A DNA stretch of 64,000 nucleotides from Trileptium ribeirensis (lineage: Eukaryota > Nematoda > Enoplea > Enoplida > Thoracostomopsidae). Where the stretch lies: assembly GCA_030248225.1 (NCBI GenBank), contig JASANE010026487.1:35464-99463 (forward strand). The letters are read 5' to 3'. Shown one piece after another: positions 30,959-42,920 of this stretch. The position numbers and the translations under genes are program-made. The stretch's first letter is position 1, and every line of letters begins with the position of its first letter. Below the pieces are notes generated by a model that saw only the letters and a program-made list of their open reading frames with translations, did no database searches and had not been told where the DNA came from.

Positions 30959-32472
30959 ATTCACAATTTGTAAATCCCAAATATTTTGGTCTCCCGAAGG
31001 TTAGAAACCGAAATGAGTTTTTCGATGGGTTTGGATCTAAAACTCCCGGAACAGCTTAGGAAACCCAGAAAGGTGCTATAAAGTTGACACAAACAGCAAA
31101 TAACATTCAATTGCAATATATATAGCTTAAGTAGCTATGTAATAAGAGTACTTGTCGAGATAGAAACATACTCCTATATAATCTTGTATTTAGCGCTGTC
31201 CTTAGGCTAAGCCAATGTGTCGATAAGGCTTACTAATGGAATTTGTGTTCGCGCACATTTTTCAATTTCGCACGTTTGTTCATGTTCATCAAAAGACATT
31301 CTGAATCAGAGAGAAATTTTCGAGGTCTACTTGTATATTATATCATAAGAGAAAAACGCAATTGGTAATAATGCTTCCTCTTGCGTTTCACAGCAAATAC
31401 GGTGCGAAATATCAAAACAAAAGAATGATCGGTAACAGCGCGTACATGCTGGTTCAACGCAAATCGTGTATGCATACTTAAATAAATTTAAGATCTTGAA
31501 TTGACTTGACAAAGAAAAACCCATGTTTACCCACTAAAAATTGACCCACATATTACTCTAAGGGCCAGATTTAGTCACCGCTGTAGATATGGCTAAGCCT
31601 AATCGTAGAATCACTATGACTATGCCTTAAAATCTTAGCCTTAGTGTACGCGTGAATAGCTAGAGGTTATTAGCTGCCAGTTTATCGGTGTAATCTACAC
31701 TGTGACTGAGCTATAGCTTATACTGAAGTTTTAATCTACACCGGCAGCTTTTAGGTAGAGCCAAAACCTGCAGACAAAGTCATAGATTAAGAAGGCTATT
31801 TCCAAATGTCCGTCTTTCAAAATACTCACTTTTCCTGATTACCGTTTTTCTCTTTTCTCAAATTCTATATGGATAGTTTGCGCCGCGCGCAATCCTCTGT
31901 TGATGGATGCAATAAATCTCTGTCTGCCTTTAGTTGCTTGCCGCTATAACTTAGAAAGAAGAACAGCTTAGATTGGGAGGGTTTGGGAGGCGGCATCCCC
32001 CTGACTTAGGCTTAAACTTAGTGCATGGCTTATATAAGGGCGTATATATTGCTAAGGCTAAAACCCAAGACTTATGCTCAGTATATCGAGAAAGGAATAC
32101 CATGCATTTCACTTCCGTCTCTCATTGGCCCAAGATTTCCTGGAAACGCAAGTTTGAGACTGTGGGTAAGCACAACAAAGTGCAACCCTGCGACCCTTAG
32201 CAGCGTGTAAAACAATATCTCTCTCCCACCCGAGTACCTAAATTTTCAACGATATGCGCAAAGTGCCATGTCGATTTTATGACCGTCTACAGTAAGCAAA
32301 ATTGTAATCTGTTTACTTTAATCTATCAAAGACACAAATCAACAAACAGTTGTAACGGTAGCGATGTCCGTAAGCTGTAGGAAAATTCTATTGATATTCA
32401 CCTAATCCGAAAATCTCGGACATGAGATCGTATAAAGAAACCTAAGATCAAGTCAGTGTCTAGCATCCTAAT
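30959..32472. other. No gene seen (1.5 kb)
   Basis: Sequence between Element 1 and LTR copy B. No coding region or known repeat was recognised. Short overlapping frames at 31973-32210 have no domain signal. Confidence 0.45.
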
Positions 32473-33641
32473 GTAACAGCCCAAAATTTTCTGGATTCGT
32501 AATGCGCACAAAATGTGTCAAGGTTCACAGGGAAGGAAAGGAATGGACGACCGGATACCGGTGGAGTGTGACCTCCATCTGAATTTACATAATTGTGCAG
32601 TATTACGTTGATTATGAAATAAACGATTGTATCTCATTTATATTGCGCTTGTAAGATCACACTCCACCACCCCCAGGTGCCCGGGATGATTTTGGCACCA
32701 AATACGAAAGAGAGGATCACGATTAGGGGTGTCCGGTCGGTGAAAATATTGATTTGATATTGATATTGATTGATATTATGACACATATCGCGTGTATAAT
32801 ATTTTACATAAAATGTATGTATCTTTTATGTACTGAACGGGTGTGCGCTTGGAGAAGCCGGGGATCAATGGATACGACCGGAATTTTGGGTGGTGCGAAA
32901 ATGGTTGCCCTGAGCCTGATCCCAGCGCACACCCCGAATGATCATTAGCGTTTTGCGGATATTTATATGGGGCGTACGATTTTTACGTGTATGGGTAGGG
33001 TTGGAGAAAATTTGGACGAGGCTTGGAATTTCTGTATGCAGCCCCAACCGGGCTTAATTAGCCAAATTTTCGGTCTGGAGAGGCTGAAAAACATAAGCAT
33101 CCCCGGGTATAAATTTTCTAGGACATCATTTTAGGGGTGCAACGGCAAAAGTCAAAATTTCGGGTTTTCTACTAAACTCAGTAGAATGGGGGTGGCTGAA
33201 CTATCTTAAGGACTTCCTAGGGGTGTCAAATTGCACCGGCGGGTCAGAAAATTTGGCCCCCCTAAATACTTACGGATCCCCAAACAGGCGCTTAAAAGTC
33301 GCCGATTTTGCACGCATAATAGGACACCCAAAATGGTTTCAATTCCCCAATTTTTGGAGCCCGGGACACTTATCGGGTCCCACTCTAACCGGTTGGTAAA
33401 AAACCGGGGCCGCCCACCCCCTCGGGTCCGCTCAGGATCCCCTAAACTCAAACAGTACATCAAAATTTGGAATATTTTCCTCCTAAAACGGCCTCTAACG
33501 GGCCTCTTGTAAGAGATACATTAAATTTTAAAGTTTCATCAGTAGCCGGCCTGCCAGGGCATGATTCGGTCCTACCTCCGGCCGCCTAATGTTTTTTGAT
33601 CCAGAGCTATCGGCAAAAATGTGCCGATATCCCTGTGAGCA

Positions 33642-33704
33642 AACGGCGCCCTGAGCGCCGTTATATTTTGTCCTCAAAATTTGGCCGCGCCGACCAGTGG
33701 GCGG
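33642..33704 (+). promoter_or_regulatory. Two conserved hairpins in LTR copy B
   Basis: aacggcgc-cctga-gcgccgtt (33642-33662) and an imperfect ccgcgc-cgacca-g stem (about 33685-33704) correspond to hairpins at 35740 and 35779 in Element 2. The stems differ while the ctga and cgacca loops are kept. Confidence 0.6.
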
Positions 33705-33955
33705 TTTTGTCCTCTTGGCGAGCCTCGGCCACATGTCGCTGTTTGGGTATATATGCACTGTGGTAAGAGCCGGCGGCGATGTTGTTGTTATATATATATT
33801 AGCGGCGATGTTGTTTATCAGAGGCGATGTTGTTTAAACTTTGTTTTAGCGGATTGCGCTGCTTCAATGTATACATGTACGTATATATATTTTTTTGTAT
33901 TTGAAGGGTTTGTTATAGGGGCTAGCCAAGGAAAAAGGGGGGCTAGGGCTTCAGG

Positions 33956-33963
33956 TATAAAAG
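33956..33963 (+). promoter_or_regulatory. TATA box of LTR copy B
   Basis: tataaaag, followed about 32 bp later by gtcgag, the same core arrangement as in Element 2's 5' LTR (36080) and copy C (62873). Confidence 0.6.
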
Positions 33964-34086
33964 GAAATAGCGCGACTGGAAACTGGAACCGTCGAGTCTG
34001 TCTTTGGTAAATTTGGGTCGGTTTTGGCGGTCGTCGCCAAGATTTAAATTTTCTTTTGCTTTCGTTTCGTTTCGGATTATCTTTTC

Positions 34087-34735
34087 GCCCGGGTGGGCTC
34101 TTCGGCATGCAGCCATGCGAAAGATGCCCGCCCGGGGCTTTTCGATGCTTCTCTCGCGCAGGCTTAGGATAAGGGACAGCCCTTGCGGGCGCAGGGGTGT
34201 CCGTCGGATACCTCGCGCTCTCGTAAGTGCTGTGCCCGCGCTTCGGGAATCGAAGGGGAGGGTTTGGACCAAATTGCAGTCAAAAATTAAAAAAAGGTGG
34301 ATAGGAAAGGGAATTTCCCGTGCTCGACTGGTTCCCCGCCCTCTGGGTGGCGTTCGTCATAGAGGCCCAGTGGGTGTCCGTATATTTTCGAGTTTGTTTT
34401 AGAAATTGCGTGCTAGTAAGAACGTGTAGGGTGAAGTGATTTTAGGAAATGTTACTGGCGGTTAAAAGTGTAGGCAATTTTACTGATGTTGACGTGAGCC
34501 TATAACACTCGGAGCAAATTTAAAACATTTAGAATTTTGGAGACTATGCTTCACTCGGGTGGACTCTTTGACAGCAGACGCGTGGAAGAGGCCTGCCCGA
34601 GGCGTCTCATAGAATTGTCAAATTTTCTCGCTTAGGCATAGGAATAGGGCCAGCCATTGCGGGCGCTGTGGCGTCCGTCCGGATACCTCGCGCTCCCGTA
34701 AGTGTTGCGCCCGCGCTTTCACAATTTGGGCAAGG
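34087..34735 (+). repeat. Duplicated structured leader block in LTR copy B
   Basis: About 34087-34260 and 34560-34735 are diverged copies sharing cgggtgg, a cttgcgggcgc or attgcgggcgc word, ggatacctcgcgctc and cgtaagtg. In each, gcgggcgc (34185, 34659) can pair with gtgcccgc (34232) or gcgcccgc (34707). Element 2's LTR has one related block near 36290. Confidence 0.6.
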
Positions 34736-35739
34736 CAATTAAAAGGGAAACGTAGGTTGGCATTAAGAACAACTGTAACAGCCCGAGTTTTTATGTTAAA
34801 TCTCAAGTACTCAAAATCGGGCCATAAAGGGCGTCAAAATCTGGTGGATAGAGGGCGATCGGATACCGGTGGAGCGTGATATAGGAATTCATTGATGGAT
34901 CATGTATCATTGTGTTGAATAAAAATAAATATTGTATTTGTATTAATGTGCTATCACGCTCCACCAGCCCGAGGTGCGCGGGGTGATTTCGCACCCAAAA
35001 TTGAATCAAAATCTCATGGTTCGAGTATCCGATCGATCCCAGGTGATCATGGTTTTATAAACAATAAAACATTTGTGTAATTTATTTGTATTGTAGTGCG
35101 GTACGGATGTGTAGTCGAGCCTGACACGCCGGGAAATTGGACAGTTATTTTATCACCATTTTATTTCGTGTATGTTCCAAAGGATAATTCGAAATTGATC
35201 TAGTAGGACCAAGAATTTTCATTTCTCAAAGGGACGTAAGAAAATTCAAATTTTGGGGGTTTTTATAGATCTCAAACAAAAAGGGGGATATTGAACTATC
35301 ATCAGGGACCTGTAAGGCTTCAAAATCACTCGTGCGGGTCAACCTCACCCCAACCCATAAATACTTATGGACCCTCAATCCAGCGCTTAAACTCTCAAAC
35401 TTTAGGGCCCTAAATCACTACATCTCAAACCAAAACTCCCCGATTTTTGGAGCCCTATACCTCACTTGGGTCCTATACCAATCATTTCACTGAAAACCGG
35501 GGCCACCCGCCCCAATGGAACTCCACGTGACCCGCATAACTCTGTTGGGACCCAAAATTTTATCATTCGGTACGGATAAAACGGCCTCTAAACAGGCCAC
35601 CTAAGGGAACTACATTAAAATTGGGGCTCTCTTAAGTAGGCGACCAGCCAGGGCATGGATATGATCCCGCTCCTGGCCGCCTACTCCTCTCCGTTCCTGA
35701 AATATATACAAAAAACTTACAAAATCCTATTCTACAAAG

Positions 35740-35796
35740 AGCGCCTGAAGCGCTGATATATATTACCATTTAGGAACATCGCGCCGACCAGCGCGA
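35740..35796 (+). promoter_or_regulatory. Two conserved hairpins in Element 2 5' LTR U3
   Basis: agcgc-ctgaa-gcgct (35740-35754) and tcgcgc-cgacca-gcgcga (35779-35796). In the 3' LTR the second is extended to a perfect 10-bp stem (58612-58637). Equivalents exist in copy B with different stems. Confidence 0.6.
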
Positions 35797-36079
35797 GATT
35801 TAGGTTGTTTACGCTGTTGCCTGCTATGTGTGCCAACAAGGCGGCACGGCCGTCAGTGACCAGGGGCTAAACAATGCGTATCACAACAGTGTCGTTGATG
35901 TGTCGGTTATGCTAGCGGTACGATATTTTATTCTCTTGCCAGGTCTGCGCTTTGTGATTGTCCCTTATGTGCATATGTATATGTTTGCTTTGCCAATAGT
36001 TTAAAATTTCAAATTTGTGGAGGGTTGCCAGTTAAGTGCCTAGACGACACGACAACAGAAAAGGGGGGTTTAAGCTAGG

Positions 36080-36087
36080 TATAAAAG
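36080..36087 (+). promoter_or_regulatory. TATA box of Element 2 5' LTR
   Basis: tataaaag, followed by a GC palindrome and then ccagtcgag about 33 bp downstream, the likely start of transcription. The 3' LTR has tacaaaag at the same place (58917). Confidence 0.65.
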
Positions 36088-36865
36088 AGCTGAGCCCGAT
36101 TCCCCGATCGGGACCAGTCGAGAATTTCGTTTTAAAGTTTGGCGGTTGTCGCCATTTAAAATTTTATTTACTAGGCTTTCTGTTTTCTTTCCTTCGTTTG
36201 GTTTTGACGTACCAGGGTGGTTTCTCACCGTGCCCCCACGGTGGAGAGCTGCCCCTGGCGATTAGGTTCTTTCCGCTTATACAGAGGGCCGCCCTTTGCG
36301 GACGTTGGAGTGTCGGGAGAATGCTCCGCACGCTCGTAAAGGTCGTGCCCCGTTGAAATTCGCGAGACACGCTGAAATGTTCAAAATTCATGCTCGCATA
36401 CGTATCGACTGGTTCCCCGCTCCTCGGACATTTTCTTTCTTTCACAGGTCCGAGGAGTGATCAAAATTTCTACTTCAAGGCAAATGTTAGTGTGCAAAAT
36501 TTCTAGGTTATGGCAAAACTACTTAGGTTTTTGTTCTACTCGATAAAAAATTTTTCTACTCCACGGCAAGTGATTCCGTTTACGAAGGGGCAATTAAGTG
36601 GTGTTTCGAAAGGATTAATCAAAATTTCAAAGGTGATAGGAGTGACACTGGGACGTGGCCGTTTGCATCCTCGGGTGACACGCGTTGTCCCCAATTATCT
36701 GAAATCGAGCAGCAGCGTCAAATCCTCATTCGGTCGCTGTTTCTTCTGCACCTGGTTAGATTCTGATGCAAACGACTGCGGGCCCGCACATGACATAGTT
36801 TTAAGAGACACTAGCCGAGCAGAGAACGAAACAGAGACTGGAGCTGGCGGCAACTAAAATTTTAA

Positions 36866-36871
36866 AATAAA
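36866..36871 (+). terminator. Candidate poly(A) signal in Element 2 5' LTR
   Basis: aataaa about 750 bp after the predicted start site, in the position where R would end. Inference from position only. Confidence 0.35.
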
Positions 36872-38263
36872 CCTGGGTGGAATGTGTGTTTTCTAACCGT
36901 GTAACTACGGGGAAAATTCAGGTGGCCACCCTCTCCCGGAGCTCTTTGGGAGCGAGTTCGAAATTAGTCGGGTCTTTCGCGGGCCGCTCCAGTCGCTGTC
37001 GAAATCATGCAAAGTTTTGGATGGTGGTCCGTTTTTATTCGAAGACTTCTAATCGCTCAATGAAATGCAATCATCGTCAGTTGGTGAGCAACCAATCTTA
37101 AGTTGACGGGACATCGCCATCGGAAAATTCTTGGCAAACTTATCGGTTTCGAATACATTTCGTTTGGTCTAGCTTAGTCAAAATTTTTAGGAGCCCGCGT
37201 TCTAGGAAGTTTAATTAAAGGCCTTTAGAGTATCGCGTCGGAAAGGTTTGCAAAATATACCGCAGGGTATCGTGCCAGGTACCTGAAGTTATCGTTTGTC
37301 ATTTTATACATGCTGTAAATATTTTAGCGTACACCCCAATTGGGTGATAACCATGAAGTATGTAGTGTGCAAAAAGGGGGAACCAATAGTAAATCGATTA
37401 AATGGTGTGATAATTTTGAAGCAGTTAGGAAGTTTGTTTAACTTTCCGATTCCCACGGAATAACAGGAACCTCTAAAGATATTTGAACCACAGTCAATTT
37501 TGAGCCACGACTGGCAAGTCCTCCAGCACCCCGCGCCCCGGCGAGTTGATCTGTTGACGCAAGCTCCCCCACATTTTCGTTTTAAGGCTCGAGCCGGCAA
37601 CCCACTCCGCACCTCGCATCTCGTTCGAGTCTTACGTGAACTACCTGGAACCCTCGTCGCGAATGCTCCCGCAGCAATTGTCGCTTTGCGGGACCCACAT
37701 CCCAATAGATAATATTAACAATTATAGGTAAAACGTTCAAGGGACTGGGGCCTCCGCCTCAGTGCCCCGATGCTATTATAGGTAGTTGTTATTGGTGATC
37801 AAATTTCGGGAAGATGCCCCGTCATGGCCGCCCCTAGGATTTACACGCGGACATCTTCTAGGCTACCGGACCAGTCGTGCAACGCTCTATGATTAGGAAT
37901 GGGTCAATAGTGCATAAGGACACGCTAACGACGAATCTTGCCGATGCAATACTAGGACCAGAAAACCCCGCTTAGGGGATTAAGTGGGTAATGAGGGAAA
38001 GGCGAGTCAGCCTTATTACCTGAGAGCAGGCTTAGGGGTTGACTCTCCCTCGGGGGACCTCATACCGCTCGACACGTGGGCCATTATAGGGGCCAGGCCG
38101 AACACCCTGGTTAACCCGCCGGCAGTCTGCTAAGCTAAGCGGTTCCCTTAGGTCATCGCATAGATCACCGGGGAGTCGTGGAAGCTGGGGTTGTCCGGGC
38201 ACTACACTTAGGAAAATGGTGGTGCAGCTGGGATCCCTTAGGGCCAGAACTGCTCCTAGTACA

Positions 38264-40302
38264 TAAATTAAGTGGGCCACGCCGTGAGGCGTCAATAAAT
38301 CTTCAGGATCGGATACCTATCATGCGTCTTCTCAAATGGGTTAGTTATCGGACCTTTCGCATGAGGTTAGGGCACTAGGTGGTGTAAACAGGACACGCCG
38401 TTTGCTTGCAAAAAATGTGACAAGGTTGTTCCTACTGAAGGTCAACACCCTATTTTGCAATTGTAACGCGTACTATCACTCTTGCTATTGTTTAAATGTT
38501 AATTTGGTGGTACAGAACGGCCCATACAAGATATATATGTGGGAGGCCAAGGCGTCCCAGGGACTCAACGCAATCGCTGGGCTTCACAAAAAGGAATATA
38601 GGTTCGACTAGGTGCTCCAGGAGAGGCACGCAGTAGGCACTAGGAATGAGCGTTTGTTCCTGGGCCGTGTTGGCACTTAGTGACACCTTATAGTAGTACG
38701 TACGAAGGATCGAATAGCTGGGGTCGAGTTGACTTAAATGTCTTGGTATGCTGGTAGCTTGTTAGTTGGTGCACATCTCCGTGGCCCGTGGCTGGAAGCC
38801 GTTGATCTAGGTGTTACGTATTCTACTCAGTGTATTGTAGTACTGTATTTCGATATTAGCAAATATTATTACGTTTACAGTATATACGTTATTGTCATAC
38901 GCGATTTGTTTTGGACTGCATCACGGACGATCATCGCCAATTGCTTACCAGATCTTGTACTGTCACCACATCGGCGGGATATTTATCGCCTGTCTGTCGA
39001 TCCGGCCTCGCTATTGTCGAGATTTTGCTGCGCTAGCATCAAGAAAGAGCTTCACATGTCCTTCCATTGTGGTTACGTGAACTGCTCAGGCTGGTATCAA
39101 CCTAGACAGTTGTCGTAATTTCGATATTCGAGCTATCGACGACGTGAACTCTCGACGTCAGCCGTAGCATTGATTACCGTGTTGCTTCTGGTAATTGTGG
39201 AACGCGGAATATTGACATTGTCAGTTTAGTAATTTACGCAAACGTGGGTTCCAACTCATCGTTCCTGCTACCGTTGGTTAATGACAATTGTGAGATTCTT
39301 CAAGCTACGAGTAACATACATTTCGCCGTGCCATTTCATCGGCAGGATTCACTGACAATCGGGTCGCGTATCGGACTTTTATAGCTACCGGAGGAGCTAG
39401 TATCGTCGCTAGCGACGCAACCGGTTGGCGATAATAAATTGTTACAGCGAGTAGCGACACATTTCGATTGGGATCGCTTACGGTGCAGTTACCGGGCCAC
39501 ACCATTTTGCCCAGACCAACGCTTTCAGTGACGGGACAATTCCAGCCGCGATCCCTGTGCTATCTGCGTGGAGTGAACAGTTGTGGACAATATTGGACAA
39601 TCGGGCAATCAGTTTATGGTCAGTACCGTACTGTAAATTTGTAATCGTTTTGTTTAATAAGTACTGGGTATTGTAATCGTTAGTTCGTAATGGTGTTGTG
39701 GCTAGCAAGATATTGTGGACCGTAATAGTGTCTTTTTATAAATATGTGTGTTGCGCGTACTTCCAACTAGGGAAAATCGTTTCTGGTAAGCATCCACCGC
39801 TTGGACCTCCTTGATATTATTTTATAATCCACTAATGTTGAATGGTGGGCACTAAAATTTTGCTGTGGTCTGCGTAAGGTAATTTTTCAGTGGATTCATA
39901 CTGGCCCAGTTGCTGATTGCGAACCAACGCTTAAGGGAAACAAAATTAATAGCATTTGAATCATCAGGCGAATCATCGTTCATTATCCTGCCTCTGTTGG
40001 TCTGGAATATTTCTTGTGGACTGGTTGGAAGTCAGAAAATAGTCACAATAAGTGTGTGATAAGACCTCGCTTAAATTAATTGGTTTGATATAAGCGAAGC
40101 GAAAAATTTACACCACCAGTCACATACCTTAAGGACTAGGCACACAGGTGCAGTGAAGTTTACCCGACAGTAGAAAATTCCGCTATTAAAGTAAACGCAT
40201 ATATCTGATCATACATTTAACATTTGTGTTCAGGTCAGGTTTGAACTACGGACGCCCTACAGCTCAAAACAATTAGGGATTATTAATAATTCGGAAATCA
40301 AA
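38264..40302 (+). other. Element 2 leader, 2 kb, with candidate splice donor
   Basis: Begins taaattaagtgggccacgcc after the LTR. A TGG-starting primer site could begin at 38273, nine bases in, but no tRNA match was made. There are many short upstream ATG frames, none protein-like. tctg|gtaagc at 39786 is a plausible splice donor 0.5 kb before gag and could serve subgenomic RNAs for the downstream genes. Confidence 0.5.
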
Positions 40303-42272
40303 ATGTCATTGCCAGCGAGCGCAAATAGAACGCCGATTAGCGGCACGTCAGCAACAACAAATGTAGGAGGTGGTACGACCACCACGGCTGGTAGTACAAA
40401 TGGACCCAGCCCTACTGTATCAGAAGACCCATTAGTAGCAATCCTACAGCAGCTTATGGAACGGACGACGACGACAGCGCCAATCATACAGGTCGGAGAC
40501 ATCCCACAGTTTTCAGGAGCTGACGGACAGGACTTTGAGGCATGGCTAGCCACCTAGCCATTGACGGACGCTAATGGATGGACGTTAGACCAGAAATTAA
40601 TTTTCTACCCGACTGTCTTAAAAGGCGAAGCGCTTAAGATATACGAAAGCTTCCTGGACTGCCAGAAGCAAACGTACGAAGCCCTTTGTTACAACATGGA
40701 TTTCATGTATTCCTCCTCGCAGGGCGACGAAGACGCACTAATTACGCTACGCATGCGCATACAGGGCGAACGAGAATCAGTCGTTATGTACGGACTGGAC
40801 CTTCAAAATTTAGTGGACAAAGCATTTCCGGAGGTTGAGGGCGAACAACGTGACGCACTACTGCAGAGATTCTTGCGACAAGGACTGAGGAAGGAGTTGA
40901 AATCTGGCGTAATAGGGAAAACTTATCCATCTTTCAAATATATGATGGATAAGCTCAAGTACAAGGAGGACGCCATTATAGCGTCCCAAAAGGATATTAT
41001 CGGAGTACCGGTTCGTAAAAGCAGCCGGTCTAAAACTGTTAATTATATGACCCAGGGAAATGAAAATAACCAACCAGTAGGCCAAATACGTGAGGCACTC
41101 GATGAGAACAAGCGCACCACAGCCGGCAGCGATGCTACTATCGCTCGGCTCATTGATCTACTAGACAAGCGCACCGAGCAACACCAGCTAAATGCTATGA
41201 TGCAAAATAACGGAGCACCGCAGATAGGCGCAAATGCGATCCCACCAGCAACGCCGGTAGGAAACCAATGCTTTCGATGCGGCTACCTAGGGCATTTCGC
41301 TAGGGAATGCCCGTATTTCCGAATGGACATATATGATCCACTGCAAAACGAGTATACACGCTTAGCCACGCGAGCAGCGCCTAACTACACGTACGGTGGA
41401 CCGCCACCGCCCTCCATCGAATATGCTAGGCCGCCACCGCAGTAAATAATAATCGTCCTCGCTATCGCGTAGTTGAACCTAGAGGTGGAGCACGCTACTC
41501 GCGACGTGACGATTGGAATAATACAGCTAGTCAGCGGTGATACCCTGGTTACGGGCAGCAATGATACTATCGCCCAGAGCCCGCAAATTACAACGCGTAT
41601 GGCAATAGTGGTCAGACCGAATATTATAATCGATCTCGCGGACGCAGCGCAAACGGGTATAACCAGCGAAACAACGGGTATAACCCAACATACGATCGAC
41701 GCTATGCTGCACCACCCCAACCACTGTCGGCCGAAGCCGCGCCGTTTCGACCGCGCACGCCTAGTAACGGTTGGAATAACGCAAATCAGTTAGGAGCAGT
41801 GCCTCGAAATAGACCCGCGCAGGCACCAATACATAATAACGAACGGGTTGATCGCCGTAACGCCGGCGTAATGTCAGTGACCAAAGCAGTAGATCCTGAG
41901 CTAGCACACCGCTTAGATGTCATGCGACATGAAATGTCCACGCTGGAAGAACGCGCAGAAGCTGGCTTAGGCACCCGTTCAGCACAAGTTAACATGATGG
42001 TCACTGAAGATGAAGTAGGGCATGAACAAAATGACCCAAACTTTGAAAATGAATACGAATACCCAGAGGAAATCGAAGCCGAATCAGGTGCATATCAGGT
42101 AAATTCATTGCAAACCAGCAAGGACACACCACGAGAATGGTCACAAGCGATCAGGTCGCGGAGTGGCAATACAGAAGACCAAATATATGAAGAAGAAACA
42201 CTTGCATATGGAGAATTCGGATACAGCAAAGCACAAAGTAACACAGAATCTAAACGGCGCTCGGCTTCATAG
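40303..42272 (+). CDS. gag: Element 2 Gag (interrupted)
   Basis: The ATG at 40303 opens a T/S/G-rich N terminus. A TAG at 40555 follows after 84 codons. The same frame continues to 41445 with a capsid-like helical domain (YESFLDCQKQTYEALCYNM, then RDALLQRFLRQGLRKELKSG). A CCHC zinc knuckle, CFRCGYLGHFAREC, is encoded near 41271-41312. A frame change near 41446 leads into an N/Y/R/G-rich region with further stops, and an open piece at 41799-42272 ends the gene. The basic, aromatic-rich C terminus suits RNA binding. Gag is followed by the unknown ORF and Env instead of protease. Confidence 0.8.
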
Positions 42273-42419
42273 TTTCCAACCCCTGGCGCGCAGGGTGTGG
42301 ACCCGAGACCTTGTGAATACTGGTTGGCCAACCAACTTATTTGTATATCCCGATTAGAAGTCAGCGCGAAGAGATGAAGAGTACCGAGATACCGAGCAAA
42401 GGAGTGAGAGGGGAGGAGG

Positions 42420-42920
42420 AACCGAGAACCTAATGGAACCAAAGGAACCTAATGATCCTGATGTGCCGAGTGAGAAATATGGGAGGTGGCCGTTCGGACT
42501 TCGGGGGCCGATTAATAGGGCATCCGTGTCAAGCAATGACCCAAACGCTGGCACGTGTAACCCATCTCAGGCGGCTGCACATCGGATGGAACCTAAGAAC
42601 CTAATGGATGGAGAACCTAATGGAATGGAACCTAGAGAGACGCCGTTCGGAATTCGGGGGCCGATTAATAGGGGTCGCGTGTTTGGCAATGGCTCTAGCG
42701 CCGGCACGGTACAACCTGGGGAAGCGACTTTCTATAGGCTTATTCAAAATTGTATATGTGAAGCGGAACCAGAAGAACCTGCGGAGGAACTTATGGACCT
42801 AATGGAACCGAATGGATTTGCGGATACCGAGAACCTAATGGAACCTAGCGGATGGAATGGAATACCGAGGAACCGAGAACCTAAGGAACTAAATGAACTT
42901 AACCTAGCGGATGCATCCAA
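42420..42920 (+). repeat. gaacctaatgga microrepeats and duplicated blocks
   Basis: Words like gaacctaatgga and accgagaacc recur many times. A block with cgggggccgattaatagg occurs at about 42505 and 42655, and ggaagaccgtaaaggacact occurs at about 42989 and 43110. Slippage and local duplication have shaped the start of the following ORF. Confidence 0.65.

Larger units (their letters stand above)
32473..34773 (+). repeat. LTR copy B, 5' part (older relative of Element 2's LTR)
   Basis: Starts tgtaacagccc, like Element 2's LTR. It shares ordered blocks with it: cggataccggtggagtgtga, a ctccacca block, accggggccgccc, cggcctctaac, gccagggcatga, cgcgccgaccag, a TATA box and the gcgggcgc leader fold. 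The rest of this LTR continues at 61084-62344, so Element 2 inserted within it. Diverged from Element 2's LTRs over its whole length, so a separate, older insertion. Confidence 0.8.
34774..38263 (+). repeat. Element 2 5' LTR (3,490 bp)
   Basis: Collinear with 57371-61083. Compared with the 3' LTR it lacks 241 bp (57717-57957) after gtcgag. U3 holds two hairpins (35740-35796) and a TATA box (36080). If transcription starts near the ccagtcgag word at 36113, the R and U5 part is over 2 kb. An aataaa signal at 36866 could define the end of R. Open frames shared by both LTRs reflect identity, not coding. Confidence 0.9.

Noticed and set aside
33231..34402. Several 90-132-aa frames in LTR copy B on both strands
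   Set aside because: Overlapping frames in GC-richer LTR sequence with no protein-like composition; this matches non-coding LTR blocks elsewhere.
36036..36857. Open frames in Element 2's LTR repeated near 59000-59640
   Set aside because: They are repeated because the LTRs are copies of each other. They differ in length between copies and have no domain; the region is more likely promoter and leader.
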